From assembly GCA_040285825.1 (NCBI GenBank), contig JAUPSS010000002.1, positions 1,612,001 through 1,676,000 of the forward strand: a stretch of DNA of 64,000 nucleotides, in the 5' to 3' direction. The notes below the pieces were generated by a model, which had not been told where the DNA came from, ran no database searches, and saw only the letters and a program-made list of their open reading frames with translations. This stretch comes from Eukaryota sp. TZLM1-RC. Lineage: Eukaryota; Metamonada: BaSk clade. This document shows, one piece after another, positions 22,306 through 34,371 of this stretch. Positions within the stretch are counted from its first letter, which is position 1. The number at the start of each line of letters is the position of its first letter. Made by a program: the position numbers and the translations under genes.

Positions 22306-24985
22306 TTTTTTTGTATTAATTTTAATTTTATTAAAAACCTATAAATCAACATCTAAATAATCCATCTCTCCCAAAACAAAAACTCTAGATGCAACTCTCT
22401 CATAGTGAGATCCAAGAGAAAGCAAAGCATCAGAAATCATCTTCAACATCCCCTTAAAAATAGAAAACACAATTCTATTTTGCCAAAACAATCTGTTGAA
22501 ATTTCTGCTAGTTCTTCTCTTTACAATCATTTCATCATCCAAAAAACGTAAAGCAGTTGTGCAAGTGAACCAAAAAGGGAAAATACAAATGGATACAAAT
22601 TGTGATTTGCATGCTGTAGACTGGCCAATTTGGACAAAGGTTCATTGTATTTTTTGAATTTGAAAGAGGATTATGAATTTCAGAATTAACAAGCCTTTCA
22701 TTTGAGGCATTACAAGGATCAACAGACATTACATCCAATAAAATGAAGCTTCCATCTAATCCAAGTAACATGACATCACCTCTATTATTCTTATGAAAAT
22801 CATCTTCTTCAGTATCAAACAGATTTGACAACAGAGGTTCCAAGAAGGATTTAATTCTATGAGACTTGCACATACAATATAACTGGTCTCTTACAGCATC
22901 ATGAACCTTGCTTCTAAAAGTAATAAAATGTTTACAATTTAACAAATGAGTAATTTTAATTTCTCGAGAACATTTACAAATTAAATTATGAGGTAAATTA
23001 TCAGGCCAGATAAAGGAACGAAATCTCATATTCAGAGTCCAAGTAGAATCGGTTAAGAGAGTACCATAAACTTGGGGAATTGTTGTTACTAAGGCAGAAG
23101 AAGTACTGTCACACATATCTTGTAAAAGATTTGCAAAAGCGGGATTCTTTTTCTTGGCAAAGCCAAGTCTAACATCAAAATCCAAGCTTTCAAAAATCTT
23201 TGACAATTTATGTTGAAGCTTTTTACAGCAAAACTGTAAATTAAAAAGAGATCGGTTTGGAATTTCTTGAATTGATTGAGGAAAACATTTGGTACAAATT
23301 TGTGGCGGCAATTTTTCAAGTTCACAAAATAACTCATACAAATAAGGACTGCAATTGGGAACTAACAGATGAGAATCATCAGGAAATCTACGAGAACATT
23401 CATAAATAAAATTTTTGCCACCACCCAAAAATGCTGATTGACACAAAATTGAAGATTTAGTAAATCCAATACCACCCAAAATTGCTGAAGAGAATAAGTG
23501 GCTTTTCAACATTCCTGGATCTACATCCAATAAATCAGCAAAAAATTCTGTTCTCAATGAATTAAAAGAACGACAAAAATCTAATGCTATGGAAGGAGCA
23601 CAAGATCTCAAAATATGGGTTATTCTCCCAGTGTAACAAATATTAAACATGAAAAATTTAATATGTTTTTCTATATCTAAAGAAGAAATTGAATCAATTC
23701 AATTTTCATTTTTTCCAAAATAACTTGCAATTCATTCTGAATTTGAGGCACGTTTCCTAACCAACAACCAAGGAACTTAAAAGCATCACTACTATAATGA
23801 GTAAAAGGGACAATAGAATCGTTTATCACGAGATCTTGAGCAGAAGAGCCAATCAGAAGGCATTTGCTCGCATTAAGATAAAGCCCAATATTTTCATATG
23901 AATCAGCAATTTCTTGAGCAACCAATTCTAGTAAATCAAATGAACCAATCAAGGATATATCATCCATATAAGCAACTATTTTTAAAGAAGGGTATTTTTG
24001 CTTAATGATATTTAAAGTTTTGAGAATAGCTAAACAAAACAATAATGGGCCTAAAAGATCTCCCTGCTTCACTCCAGAAGAAGATTTAAGACCAAATGAA
24101 TTATAAATTAAATCTGATTCTTTCCAATAAAAATGGTAGAAAAAACTCGATAGCTCAGGAAAATCAGATTTAATAACTTCAAAAATTGCTTCTCGCTTAA
24201 CAGAATTAAAAGCACTTTTAAAGTCAAGATTAAAATTAAAGTTATTTTCCTCTGCATTAAAAAAAGTATCAGAGGCAATAGCAGCAACAGAAGCACCATC
24301 AATTGTTTTGATTCCAAATTGATGAGGATTCAAAAAAGTAGAAGCTTTGTCTTTAACACGATCGAAGACAATTGATGCCAGCAAACGAGAAAGAGATTCA
24401 CCAACAGCAATTGGGCGTATTCCATCAGGTTTAATTCCATTACCAGGCTTTACTAAAGCAATCAGACGTGCAGCAAGTAATTCAAAAGGAGGATTAATTT
24501 TCAAAAAAATTAATTGTTGAAAATAATGGGCTACATCATCCGCAATTTCGGGAGCACTGGAACACGCTATTTTTAACAGATCAAAAGAAATTCCAGATGG
24601 GCCTGCTGCTTTCCCTTTTGGTAATTTTTGAATAGCTTTAAGAACTTCTATTGCAGTAATAGGATTTTCAATCCAAAAAGAACACACATCAGGCTTGCTG
24701 CACTTGAAATTTTCTTGAGGATGCAACTTTTGAAGTTTTTCAAGGGTATCAGAATTTGCATCAGCCAAAGAAGAGGAAAACAAGGACTGCTTTGCGGCAC
24801 CGTAACGACCACGTCAGCACATTTTTCGGCAAATTTTTGATTTTACAATTTTTCTATTTCCAAATTTTTTGTTAAAACAATTTTTGTTTTTCGAGCAAAA
24901 TATTTCCAGAAGGATTAAATATTCCACTTATTATTTTTCAATTCAGAAGTAAAGTTTCTCATTTCCATTGAGAAGGGAATTTAAT
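22306..24985 (-). mobile_element. Family B non-LTR retrotransposon inserted in family A
   Basis: About 2.7 kb, 5' truncated. Frames at 24783-23677 and 23650-22535 hold the reverse transcriptase (KLPKGKAAGPSGISFD, IRPIAVGESLSRLLAS, LDFKSAFNSVKR, SSGVKQGDLLGPLLFCLA, AYMDDISLIG), the CKCSREIKITHLLNC finger and the endonuclease (NNRGDVMLLGLDG..LLDVMSVD). The 3' end has about 40 nt after the stop and then a short A run. Flanking ATCCAACCAC (22296-22305) and ATCCAATCAC (24988-24997) look like the target-site duplication. Confidence 0.88.
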
Positions 24986-25737
24986 TTATCCAATCACAGT
25001 ATACATATTATTCAATGACTGTGTTTCCTTCAGCAGAGGCTCTTTGACACACGAAATTCTTGCAGTTTGTGCCATATTGAAAACAGTGTCTCTAACAGCA
25101 TCATGTAATGAAGAACGATAAGTTATCAATTTTGAACAATTTAGAGCATGACGTAAAGTGAGCTGAAGGAATTCCAACAAATACATTTTTCTTTTGATAA
25201 TAATTGATTAATTGGATATTCAAATATAATCTCATTTTTGTTACAAATGCTTCATTAGTGGCACAGTTCAAATCTTCGTGGTACAATGGTTATAAAAAGT
25301 GAAGAATCTGATGACTTGCTTTCACAAAAACCCTTTTCCAATAACAATGAGTGAAGATCTTGATTTAAAACAGCCGAGCTGCATATATTATTATAAAGAT
25401 CATTTTCATACATGGCAGTCAATCGTTTCTGTAATGTTCGAAGAATGTATTTTAAATTTAGAAGATTGTTTTCTGGAATATTGCCATTGAATGATTGGCG
25501 AAAGCATCGACTCCATTTTTCTACATCAATTTTTGAAATTTCTTCATTTAATGCAAAAACAGTGGAACTTTGCGTTGTCATTAATAAATCTTCCCATTCA
25601 GCAAATCTTTGGGAAACCTCAAATTTTGCATTTCTGCATCCACCAATAAAAGCACCCGAAGTAAGAATAGAAGCGTTCGTCCAACCTAAACCGCCATAAT
25701 GTGGACTAAGATAAGCATGGTCTGGAATTTGGAACAT
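24986..25737 (-). pseudogene. Family A finger and endonuclease region, frameshifted
   Basis: Three overlapping frames continue family A from the GCKMFQIPDHAYLSPHYGGLGW block through the finger to the start of the endonuclease, where the B element interrupts it. About 30 bp that in other A copies encode the region around the RGDV core are missing next to the junction. Confidence 0.8.
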
Positions 25738-26870
25738 TTTACATCCCAGTAATTGTGACAGAACTTTTGCTTCCGTAACTCATTAAACTTCTGAGCCAAA
25801 GGCCTAGTGACGAGAGGATTTGTAGATCGAAATATATGATCGAAATCAGAACTAAAACACAGTCTTATAATGGTAAATTTGATGTGTTTTTGTATATCTA
25901 AATTCATCATTCGATCAATTTTGTCGGAAATTGAGTACAACTTTTCAAACAATTTTTTGTTAATTTCATCATTATTTCCTAAAAACGAACCCAAATGGCG
26001 AATAGCATCAATTGAATATAATTTGACTTGAATTTCAATATCATCAACTATTGTGGAAACTGGAGAATTCGATAACAAAACACATTTAAGTAAATTAAGT
26101 CGGAGACCAATTTTGGTAAATAAATCTCTAAAACATACAGTTGCTTGTTTCACAATATTTAAATCACCAATAAGAACAACATCATCTATATATGCAATCA
26201 TTTTTAGCGAATGAAACATCTCTCGAATTTGCAATAAAATAGGATGAATGGCCAAACAAAACAAAAGAGGTCCTAACGGATCTCCTTGCTTCACACCACT
26301 TGATGAACTCAAAATGCAATTACCAAAATGTAAATTTGAATATGTGCTATATGTTGATTGAAAATACGGCATTAATTTTGGCATATATTGCAATAAAGCA
26401 CCATGAATACTCCGACGACTGAGTGAATTGAATGCATTACTAAAATCCAATGACATACAAACATTGGATTCTTTTTGGCGAAATAATACATCAGTAGCAA
26501 ATATCGTTGAAGAGACTCCATCAGTGGTATTAATTCCATATTGAAAGGGTAATAAAATCTTTTTGGCTTTCTCATTGAACCTGCTGAAGCAACACGTAGA
26601 AAAAATATTTTGTAAGCTCTCAGAGACTGCAATAGGACGAACATCCATTTTTGAATTTTTGACAAGTGCAGTCAAACGAGAGCTTCTTAATTCTTCTGGA
26701 TATCTAAGTTGACCAGTCAATATTTTGTTGAAATATTTGGTTAATAAACCAAGACAATCCTCTGAAGAACTAATTGCGGCTTTTACATGATCAATAGTAA
26801 TACCAGAAAGTCCGGCAGACTTACCGCGTGGTCTTTTTTTTATCACCGAAAACACTTCTGAAGCCATCAA
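25686..26870 (-). pseudogene. Family A reverse transcriptase
   Basis: 394 codons with all polymerase blocks: RPRGKSAGLSGITIDH, VRPIAVSESLQNIFS, FQYGINTTDGVSST, LDFSNAFNSLSRR, SSSGVKQGDPLGPLLFCLA and the catalytic AYIDDVVLIGD (YIDD instead of YMDD). The frame shifts at its C-terminal end near 25770. It is the most complete A polymerase in the window. Confidence 0.9.
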
Positions 26871-27750
26871 TGGATAATTTTCCCAGTAAGTTCCGTCAAA
26901 ATTTTGATCATTATAGGGTCTTCCAAAGGATGAACTATGCTTAGTTTATCCATAGTATTTTGATTGTTAGGCGCTTTAACTCTGGGGCTTAAAGCTGACA
27001 AAGCCTTGGACCATTTGTTGTCAAAGCATTTGTCTTCAAAAATTTTACTTAATTTCTCAGATGACTGTTTTCTCGGTGCTATATTAGTTATATCTTCGGA
27101 ATTATTTACGAAATTTTGTTCAAAAGGAGGACAAAAAGAACCGAAAAATTCCCAAAGAATATTGATAGCATATTTTCCTTTACAAAATTGATCCAAAAAT
27201 CTTTTAAAAACGAAAACAAATTCATTGCATTTTGACGGATGAATTTCTTGAGCTATTCTTATGGGAGGATGGTAATTATCAACTATGCGGCATTCCAAGC
27301 ATCGATCAGCCGTTTTTCCTTTTGCATTTTTCTAAAAGCAACACCACAATTGTTGCAAGCTTTGTGCTTGATTCGATTGTTAACTGATTTTGCAACAACT
27401 TGTGGAGAATCATTTATTGGTTCTACCTTAGACTCTTTTCTTCTAATAAATTTTCTTTTACATTTTGTTTCAGAATTTGTCACCTCATTTTTTCCAACAT
27501 TGGGGCATGTTCGAGCGTTATGTCCTTGTTGTCGACACTTTGAGCATCTGTAGGAGCGTGGCTTCGTTTTTGAACAAACTTTGTTTTCATCATGATTTTC
27601 TAAAAATTCTTGATCAGAATTTTTTTTGTCCAAAAATGAAGAGAGAAGAGGTTGAGGAGGAGGGGTGGAAAGGACGTCTTGAGCATCTTGTTGTCTATCG
27701 TTCTTTCTTGTGACTCCATTGGAATCAGAAACTGATTCAGGCATCAACAA
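26867..27750 (-). pseudogene. Family A N-terminal zinc-finger region
   Basis: Two frames overlap near 27290. The first has the zinc knuckle YRCSKCRQQGHNARTCP and starts a second site KACNNCGVAF. The second frame continues it with MECRIVDNYHPPIRIA and the FLDQFCKGKYAINILWEFFG block. The copy at 61506-61898 shows the intact CX2C..CX2C arrangement. These fingers presumably bind nucleic acid. Confidence 0.82.
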
Positions 27751-27845
27751 GAAAGAATAGAAGCAATGATCACAGTTCAGCCAGGTTTTAAGATAAACGG
27801 ATTTATGTAGAGGAAGGAAGAAAAAAAACTAAAACTATGAAAACA

Positions 27846-29852
27846 TTATGAAAATATCGTCTTGAAAAGTGTCAAATTGGATTCAAAATTTGAATTATGT
27901 TCAAATTTCAAATATTTTAATATTTCTTGACAATGTGGATATACAAAATTTTGCAGAAATAGTACCACACTACTGAAAAGAACTGAATTTTCCACAATTT
28001 TTGAGAAAAAGGAAGTTAATTGTTCCTGATTTAACTTTGCAACTAAACAAATGAAGAATACTTGAAAGAAAAAGGCCTGTTTCTCATTTAAATTCGAAAA
28101 CTCCAAGTTATTAAACAAAGATGATTTTACAACGCCTTCTTTAATTAATTCAACAATAAATAATACCAAATTTTTCAAATTCTTCTTTTTTACATCAGAT
28201 ATTGTTTTGATTCGGTCCCAAAAGGTTAATAACAAGCCAAATGCAAATTCTTTGTTGATCTCATTCAATTTTGTTGATAGTTTCACATAAAAAGGATTAA
28301 AGTTTGACTCTGACAAAACACAAACCAAAACTACCCTGGAAATGTCGTGAATGACGTTTTTCAACCGTTTTCCTGCATTTTGATTGGTTTTATCGGTATT
28401 TACAAGGGGGTAGACAGCCCAAAGTCGATCAATTGCATCCTGTATTCCATCTGAACCAACAATTGCTTCAAAAATAGACTTCTTAATAGTTCCTGTCAAT
28501 CTTTTTTGTTTTGCAATGCTAGAAATCTTATTCTCTTCAGAAACATCAGTAATAGTAGCTTCTGAGTTGAAAAGTAAATTAAAGTTAGTATTGGAGTGAA
28601 ACTCTTCAAATGAAAGAGAACAAAGAGTCTCCGAAAGTCCAGAATTTTGAGCTTTTATTTTGAGCTTTTCAAATGAATTTAGTTCGGAATCAATCAAATT
28701 TAACGATGGCATATCAGTTTTTCCGTTTTTTAGGTTATTGACAAGATCTAAAAGAACAGTTGCCTCAATCAAAGCATCAGAAACACGTGACATCACATCA
28801 TGAGTTGCCGTTACTATTTTTAGAAACAAGTGAGGAGATTCTGTCCTGATTAGTTTTCCAATCCTTCTAGTCAAAGTATGGCAAACTTCAAATAGTAAGC
28901 ACGTTTGAGGAAGTTTATCCATGGAAGCCTTTGATAATAAATATAGTGTAAAGTCCACAAAAAAGTCAAACGAAGTCAAGTTTAAAAACGCAAGACTACT
29001 CAAGACTTTCACGTGGATGTTCAAAACGGAAGCAAACACATCAAGATTTGATTGATTAAGATCATCAATAGAATCAATCAAAAAAAGAATCCTCTGAACT
29101 AATCTTCTTATCACAGAGGCCAAAACAAATCGCGACTTAAGCTTAATTGCTAGTTCCACAATAACTAAAAAAATCAAGCTACAAGTTCCAAATGAAGAAT
29201 TAGACTTGACCAGTGAATTGAGCAAAAAATTAGAAATATCAGCTGAAACAATCTCAATATCCACATCCTTTAACAACTCAGCCAAGTCAACGGCAATTGC
29301 TTCGTAGTTTGAAGACCCCACCTTGTTGAAAAGAGATATTAAGGCTTTGGAAGTGGTGCTAGGTAACTGGGATTTGACAGCTGTGATTAAGGACGAAGGT
29401 TCAATAATCTGATAGTAAACGTCATCATCTGAATTTTGACCTTCTGGCTCAGTAAGGTCTTCATTAGCAGATTCATCCTCCTGATCAGACTCTTCCTCAC
29501 TATCAAAACTGTCTTCTGATGAAAAATCTGGATACTGTTCGTCATCACCAATACAATCAGGGAGTTCATCATCTGAATCTAAGTCAGAAAGAGATTTGTC
29601 ACCCCTATACTCAGGTAAAATCTCTAGAAGATAAGATAAGCCATCCTGTTTAAACTCTTCATCAATGTTTCCAGATGTGGAAAATCCAGCTAGTTTCTGT
29701 AGTTGCATGATTTCTTCATCAGAATCATAATCTGGAATAGGTGCTGCTGCTTTGCTTGATTGAGATTTAGACTTACGACAAAGTGAAGTAGATGTTGAGG
29801 TAGCATTGGGTCGCTTGGACTCCTTAGTTGATTTGTTGGAACGTCGTTTCAT
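27846..29852 (-). CDS. NOM1: NOM1/Sgd1-like nucleolar MIF4G-MA3 protein
   Basis: Nucleolar protein needed for 40S subunit maturation, binding an eIF4A-III-like helicase. ATG at 29852 gives 668 residues; the frame extends upstream only with non-ATG codons. The N-terminus is basic and Ser/Lys-rich, then a long acidic region (about residues 45-155, many Asp/Glu/Ser). The MIF4G repeat region includes ALISLFNKVGSSNYEAIAVD, and MA3 begins near residue 450 with GTIKKSIFEAIVGSDGIQDA and continues through VLVCVLSESNFNPFYVKL and FAFGLLLTFWDRIK. The order and these motifs fit NOM1/Sgd1. Its 3' end is about 60 bp from the 5' end of an A element. Confidence 0.85.
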   Translation of the reverse strand: MKRRSNKSTKESKRPNATSTSTSLCRKSKSQSSKAAAPIPDYDSDEEIMQLQKLAGFSTSGNIDEEFKQDGLSYLLEILPEYRGDKSLSDLDSDDELPDCIGDDEQYPDFSSEDSFDSEEESDQEDESANEDLTEPEGQNSDDDVYYQIIEPSSLITAVKSQLPSTTSKALISLFNKVGSSNYEAIAVDLAELLKDVDIEIVSADISNFLLNSLVKSNSSFGTCSLIFLVIVELAIKLKSRFVLASVIRRLVQRILFLIDSIDDLNQSNLDVFASVLNIHVKVLSSLAFLNLTSFDFFVDFTLYLLSKASMDKLPQTCLLFEVCHTLTRRIGKLIRTESPHLFLKIVTATHDVMSRVSDALIEATVLLDLVNNLKNGKTDMPSLNLIDSELNSFEKLKIKAQNSGLSETLCSLSFEEFHSNTNFNLLFNSEATITDVSEENKISSIAKQKRLTGTIKKSIFEAIVGSDGIQDAIDRLWAVYPLVNTDKTNQNAGKRLKNVIHDISRVVLVCVLSESNFNPFYVKLSTKLNEINKEFAFGLLLTFWDRIKTISDVKKKNLKNLVLFIVELIKEGVVKSSLFNNLEFSNLNEKQAFFFQVFFICLVAKLNQEQLTSFFSKIVENSVLFSSVVLFLQNFVYPHCQEILKYLKFEHNSNFESNLTLFKTIFS

Positions 29853-30450
29853 GTAGGAAGTCGTTTGAGTTTGGGATCTGGAAAATCCAAACACAGTGCT
29901 GTGCAGTGAGATTCCGTAAATTTTTTTTCAAAGAAAAATCACCTGAGTTGTTAGTCATGCTGATTTTGTTGTTCAGTCATTCTGCTTCTACCTTTTTAAT
30001 AATCTTCTTTTGCAGTTTAGGAACAATTCTTAAACCGTTTGGTACATCTTTACTTTCTATTGATCAGAAGTCAACTGTTGAAGAAAATAATGATTTCCAG
30101 AAATCGTTGGAACTATTTTCCAAAAAAGTACGACTCAAGTATGACTGAATTGGTCAATTATATTAATCAGTCGTTTCAATGTAGAGATTTACCAACACAA
30201 AAACAACACAAAATTAAAACAGCAACATACTAAAACAAAATTGAAAATAATTCAATGAAAACGCAAAAAAATCAGCTATCACCCTGATGAGTCTTGAGTA
30301 GGGGTACGAATAATTGAACTGATAATTAATTGCTAGAGCCAAATTGGTACCAAACAGTTATTGCAATTAGTTCAATTAATTGCCAATTAATTGCAATTAT
30401 GTATGTATCACAGTATAACTCATCTTTATTAAAAATAAACGAAACTATGA
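29853..30450. other. Upstream region of NOM1
   Basis: No gene supported. Around 30355-30400 there is a short AT-rich palindromic stretch built from ATTGCAATTA and its complement TAATTGCAAT. Confidence 0.4.
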
Positions 30451-32371
30451 AATTTTTTTTTATTTTAATTTTATTCAAAACCTATAAATCAACATCTAAA
30501 AAATCCATCTCTCCCAAAACAAAAACACTAGATGCAACTCTCTCATAGTGAGATCCAAGAGACAGCAAAGCATCAGAAACCATCTTCAACATCCCCTTAA
30601 AAATAGAAAACACAATTCTATTTTGCCAAAACAATCTGTTGAAATTTCTGCCTGTTCTTCTCTTTACAATCAATTCAAAATCATCCAAAAAAACGTAAAG
30701 CAGTTGGTGCAAGTGAACCAAAAAGGGAAAATACAAATGGATACAAATTGTATTTTGCATGCTGTAGACTGGCCAATTTGGACAAAGGTTCATTGTATTT
30801 TTTGATTTTGAAATTTTCAGCATTTGAAAGAGGATTATGAATTTCAGAATTAACAAGCCTTTCATTTGAGGCATTAGAAGGATCAACAGACATTACATCC
30901 AATAAAATGAAGCTTCCATCTAATCCAGGTAATATAACATCACCTCTATTATTCTTATGAAAATCATCTTCAGCATCAAACAGATTTGACAACAGAGGTT
31001 TCAAGAAGGATTCAATTCTATGAGATTTACACATACAATATAACTGGTCTCTTACAGCATCATGAACCTTGCTTCTAAAAGTAATAAAATGTTTACAATT
31101 TAACAGATGAGTAATTGTAATGTCTCGAGAACATTTACAAATTAAATTAGGAGGTAAATTATCAGGCCAGATAAAGGAACGAAATCTCATGTTCAGAGTC
31201 CAAGCAGAATCGGTTAAGAGAGTACCATAAACTTGGGGAATTGTTGTTACTAAGGCAGAAGAAGTACTGTCACACATATCTTGTAAAAGATTTGCAAAAG
31301 CGGGATTCTTTTTCTTGGCCAAGCCAAGTCTAACAACATAATCCAAGCTTTCAAAAATCTTTGACAATTTTTGTTGAAGCTTTTTACAGCAAAACTGTAA
31401 ATTAAAAAGAGATCGGTTAGGAATTTCTTGAATTGATTGAGGAAAACATTTGGTCCAAATTTGTGACGGCAATTTTTCAAGTTCACAAGATAACTCATAC
31501 AAATAAGGACTGCAATTGGGAACTAACAGATGAGAATCATCAGGAAATCTACGAGAAAATTCATAAATAAAATTTTTGCCACCACCCAAGAATGCTGATT
31601 GACACAAAATTGAAGATTTAGTAAATCCAATACCACCCAAATTTGCTGAAGAAAATAAGTGACTTTTCAACATTCCTGGTTCTACATCCAATAAATCAGC
31701 AAAAAATTCTGTTCTCAATGAATTAAAAGAACGACAAAAATCTAATGCTATGGAAGGAGCACAAGATCTCAAAATGTGGGTTATTCTCCCAGTGTAGCAA
31801 ATTTTAAACATGAAAAATTTAATATGTTTTTCTATATCTAAAGAAGAAATTGAATCAAGTTCAATTTTCATTTTTTCCAAAATAACTTGCAATTCATTCT
31901 GAATTTGAGACACGTTTCCTAACCAACAACCAAGGAACTTAAAAGCATCACTACTATAATTAGTAAAAGGGACAATATAATCGTTTATCACAAGATCTTG
32001 AGCAGAAGAGCCAATCAGAAGGCATTTGCTCGCATTAAGATAAAACCCAATATTTTCATATGAATCGGCAATTTCTTGAGCAACCAATTCTAGTAAATCA
32101 AATGAACCAATCAAGGATATATCATCCATATAAGCAACTATTTTTATAGAAGGGTATTTTTGCTTAATGATATTCAAAGTTTTGTGAATAGCTAAACAAA
32201 ACAATAATGGGCCTAAAAGATCTCCCTGCTTCACTCCAGAAGAAGATTTAAGACCAAATGAATTATAAATTAAATCTGATTCTTTCCCATAAAAATGGTA
32301 GAAAAAACCCGATAGCTCAGGAAAATCAGATTTAATTACTTCAAAAATTGCTTCTCGCTTTACAGAATTAA
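30451..32371 (-). mobile_element. Family B retrotransposon, 5'-truncated copy
   Basis: A 517-codon frame (32234-30681) runs without interruption from SSGVKQGDLLGPLLFCLAIH through the catalytic AYMDDISLIG, the thumb, the CKCSRDITITHLLNC finger and the endonuclease NNRGDVILPGLDG..LLDVMSVD. A frameshift near 30685 separates the last 60 or so codons. The 3' end is followed by an A run. On the 5' side the match ends abruptly at an AT microsatellite inside the first polymerase blocks. Confidence 0.88.
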
Positions 32372-32413
32372 ACTATATTAATATAATATAATATATAATA
32401 TATAATATATTAA
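32372..32413. repeat. AT microsatellite
   Basis: Repeated TATAATA-type units at the 5' break of the family B copy. It marks the truncation point. Confidence 0.75.
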
Positions 32414-33207
32414 ACTATTTTAAACTATGAAAAAGGATGATGAACAGTTGATCACTTTAGTTTTCTGATCAAACAACTCATTATCTACATTCCATTGACT
32501 TAAACATACGACACGAAATGCTGTCATATCCCATAACTCTCTGTTACATTTCAGAAACAACGAAATATTCAGATGATCATCAGACGATCTATGTCTACGT
32601 CATCAAAATTTTCCTGGTAGGTTGCAATTCTGTAGTCAAATATATAAGGAATGTGTTGTACTGATTCAAACTTACAAAACTTCGACACAAACCTTGTTAC
32701 ACCAAAGCCAGCTCTGCTGTTTAGACTATTGAGGTAGATGCGTGAACAGGTAAAGATGTAAAAAGTTCTGAAATGCAATTTCAAAAAGGCACGAACAGGA
32801 CTTTCGTGTAAGATGGGATAAAGAAGGGAACAACACAAAACCTGTAATTGACAGTAATGACGTCAAAGAACCACTGTTAAATGGAGTCCCTGAGTACATG
32901 TCTCGGAGTCACATATCTAGTATGGATGGTGAAACAGTTGTTGAAGTAACAAAAAATTACCGCCGAAGCGGATGAGGTGACAGGATGGTTGTTTGCGTTT
33001 TAGCATCAAACCAGCAGTATGTAGAACATCATTGCTAAGTTCATCACCTCCACATAGGATTGTGAAGTATTAATTTCACTGCTTGTTTTTGAATACCATC
33101 ACTAGTGAAGTGCTTTTACGCCGTTCTTTCTTGGTTATAATTGTCTACACGTTTACGCTTATTGAGGATTAGAAGTTTGTATCAAGTTGTCTAGATAATC
33201 ATTAATC
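32414..33207. other. Upstream region of DCC1
   Basis: About 800 bp. An 89-codon minus-strand frame (32838-32569) has no ATG and no recognised motif. I see no transposon signature. Confidence 0.4.
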
Positions 33208-34281
33208 ATGGATTCATCCTACATCCTCTGTTTTGCAGACGATTTTCCATCAAATGGGTTATTTGTCCTCGAAACTGATAATGATTTTGTTAATCATCTT
33301 CAATCCAACAGTGCCCATGGCACCGTCTCATTTAAAGGAACTTCCGGCAATGCTGCTTATTGTGTAACACCAGACAGTACCTACAAGTTACTCATGAGTG
33401 AGTCATCCAATACTGAACTTCTGGTCACTCCGAGCACATCGAAACTTAACATACACTCATCAATGACCACTATGCAAGAGCTACAAGAGAGCATTCCAGT
33501 TTTTGACCTTGTACTTAATTACCTTAACAACAACCTATATAGAGGACCCGAGCTCTCTGAAATTGAATTTGAACACTACAAAGACTTTGCATACTTGGAG
33601 TCTGTAGCTATAAGTTCTTCTCAAGAATTAGCCAACTTCTTGCGTGAACAACAATGTATTTCTCTAAATGGAAAAGAGTTCACTAATGGTGTAGTGGTTA
33701 AGCCATGTATTACCTACATTGATTTCCTACTTGATGTTGTCATATCTGTCTGCAGTGAAAACCAAGATTTTAGCTCAAAAATCAATCTTGATGACGTGAT
33801 TTCTGACCTTCCATCACACGATCCTTCGGTTGTTCAACAAATACTGGGCTATTTCTCAGATAGTGGACACATTTGCCCCAAAGCTCTTGCCATTCACAAG
33901 GCAAAGGTAATTCTTCGTGACTATGAATCAACCTATATGCCACGGGAACTTTTTTGTTCGGAATGGAGCAATTCAATGAAAGTGATGAATTTTGTTCCTG
34001 ATTTCTCATTGTTGGCTGGGATAGCTGTCTCAGTTTGTGTAAGGGACGAAAAAGGCAACATTTTAGAGGAATTTTTAACCCGAATTGAAATTGATTCACT
34101 TTCTTTTAATCCTTTAGATCGATTCTTGTATCTATTTAAAATCAAAGATCAATGGGAAATCACCGAATTAGAACCTTATATCAAACCACTGGTCAGTAAG
34201 GAAGTTTCTATGGACTCTCTATTATCAAAATATTGCAGAAAAGTAATTGGGAAAAAAGAAATGGTTTATACAAAGAGATGA
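33208..34281 (+). CDS. DSCC1: Sister chromatid cohesion protein DCC1
   Basis: Subunit of the Ctf18-Dcc1-Ctf8 alternative clamp loader, which loads PCNA and supports cohesion in S phase. ATG at 33208, 357 residues. The N-terminal YILCFADDFPSNGLFVLETD block, the GNAAYCVTPDSTYKLLMSE strand and the LLVTPSTSK segment match DCC1. The C-terminal winged-helix region has the diagnostic FNPLDRFLYLFKIKDQW block followed by ITELEPYIKPLV and LLSKYCRKV. Length fits the family (about 350-400). It converges on NAT10 with about 90 bp between stops. Confidence 0.88.
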   Translation: MDSSYILCFADDFPSNGLFVLETDNDFVNHLQSNSAHGTVSFKGTSGNAAYCVTPDSTYKLLMSESSNTELLVTPSTSKLNIHSSMTTMQELQESIPVFDLVLNYLNNNLYRGPELSEIEFEHYKDFAYLESVAISSSQELANFLREQQCISLNGKEFTNGVVVKPCITYIDFLLDVVISVCSENQDFSSKINLDDVISDLPSHDPSVVQQILGYFSDSGHICPKALAIHKAKVILRDYESTYMPRELFCSEWSNSMKVMNFVPDFSLLAGIAVSVCVRDEKGNILEEFLTRIEIDSLSFNPLDRFLYLFKIKDQWEITELEPYIKPLVSKEVSMDSLLSKYCRKVIGKKEMVYTKR

Positions 34282-34371
34282 ATAATTGAAATTAAATAAT
34301 ATTTTTATTGTACATAATTGTTGCACTAATCAAGACTAAATTAAAACTAAATTAAAATAAATTTTTAAAAA

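Larger units (their letters stand above)
21822..27790 (-). mobile_element. Near-full-length family A non-LTR retrotransposon, interrupted by family B
   Basis: 3' tail at 21822, 5' end near 27790. Without the B insertion the element is about 3.3 kb. It encodes, in order: a zinc knuckle, a second CX2C..CX2C zinc site, reverse transcriptase, a CxC..H..C finger and a restriction-like endonuclease with the R-GD..D core. Frameshifts and stops divide the protein into several frames, so this copy is dead. It fills most of the space between phosphatidylserine synthase and NOM1. Confidence 0.88.

Noticed and set aside
30681-32234. 517-codon frame as a host gene
   Set aside because: It is the polymerase and endonuclease of a 5'-truncated family B retrotransposon.
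32569-32838. 89-codon minus-strand frame before DCC1
   Set aside because: No ATG, no recognised motif and no neighbouring exon; left unannotated.
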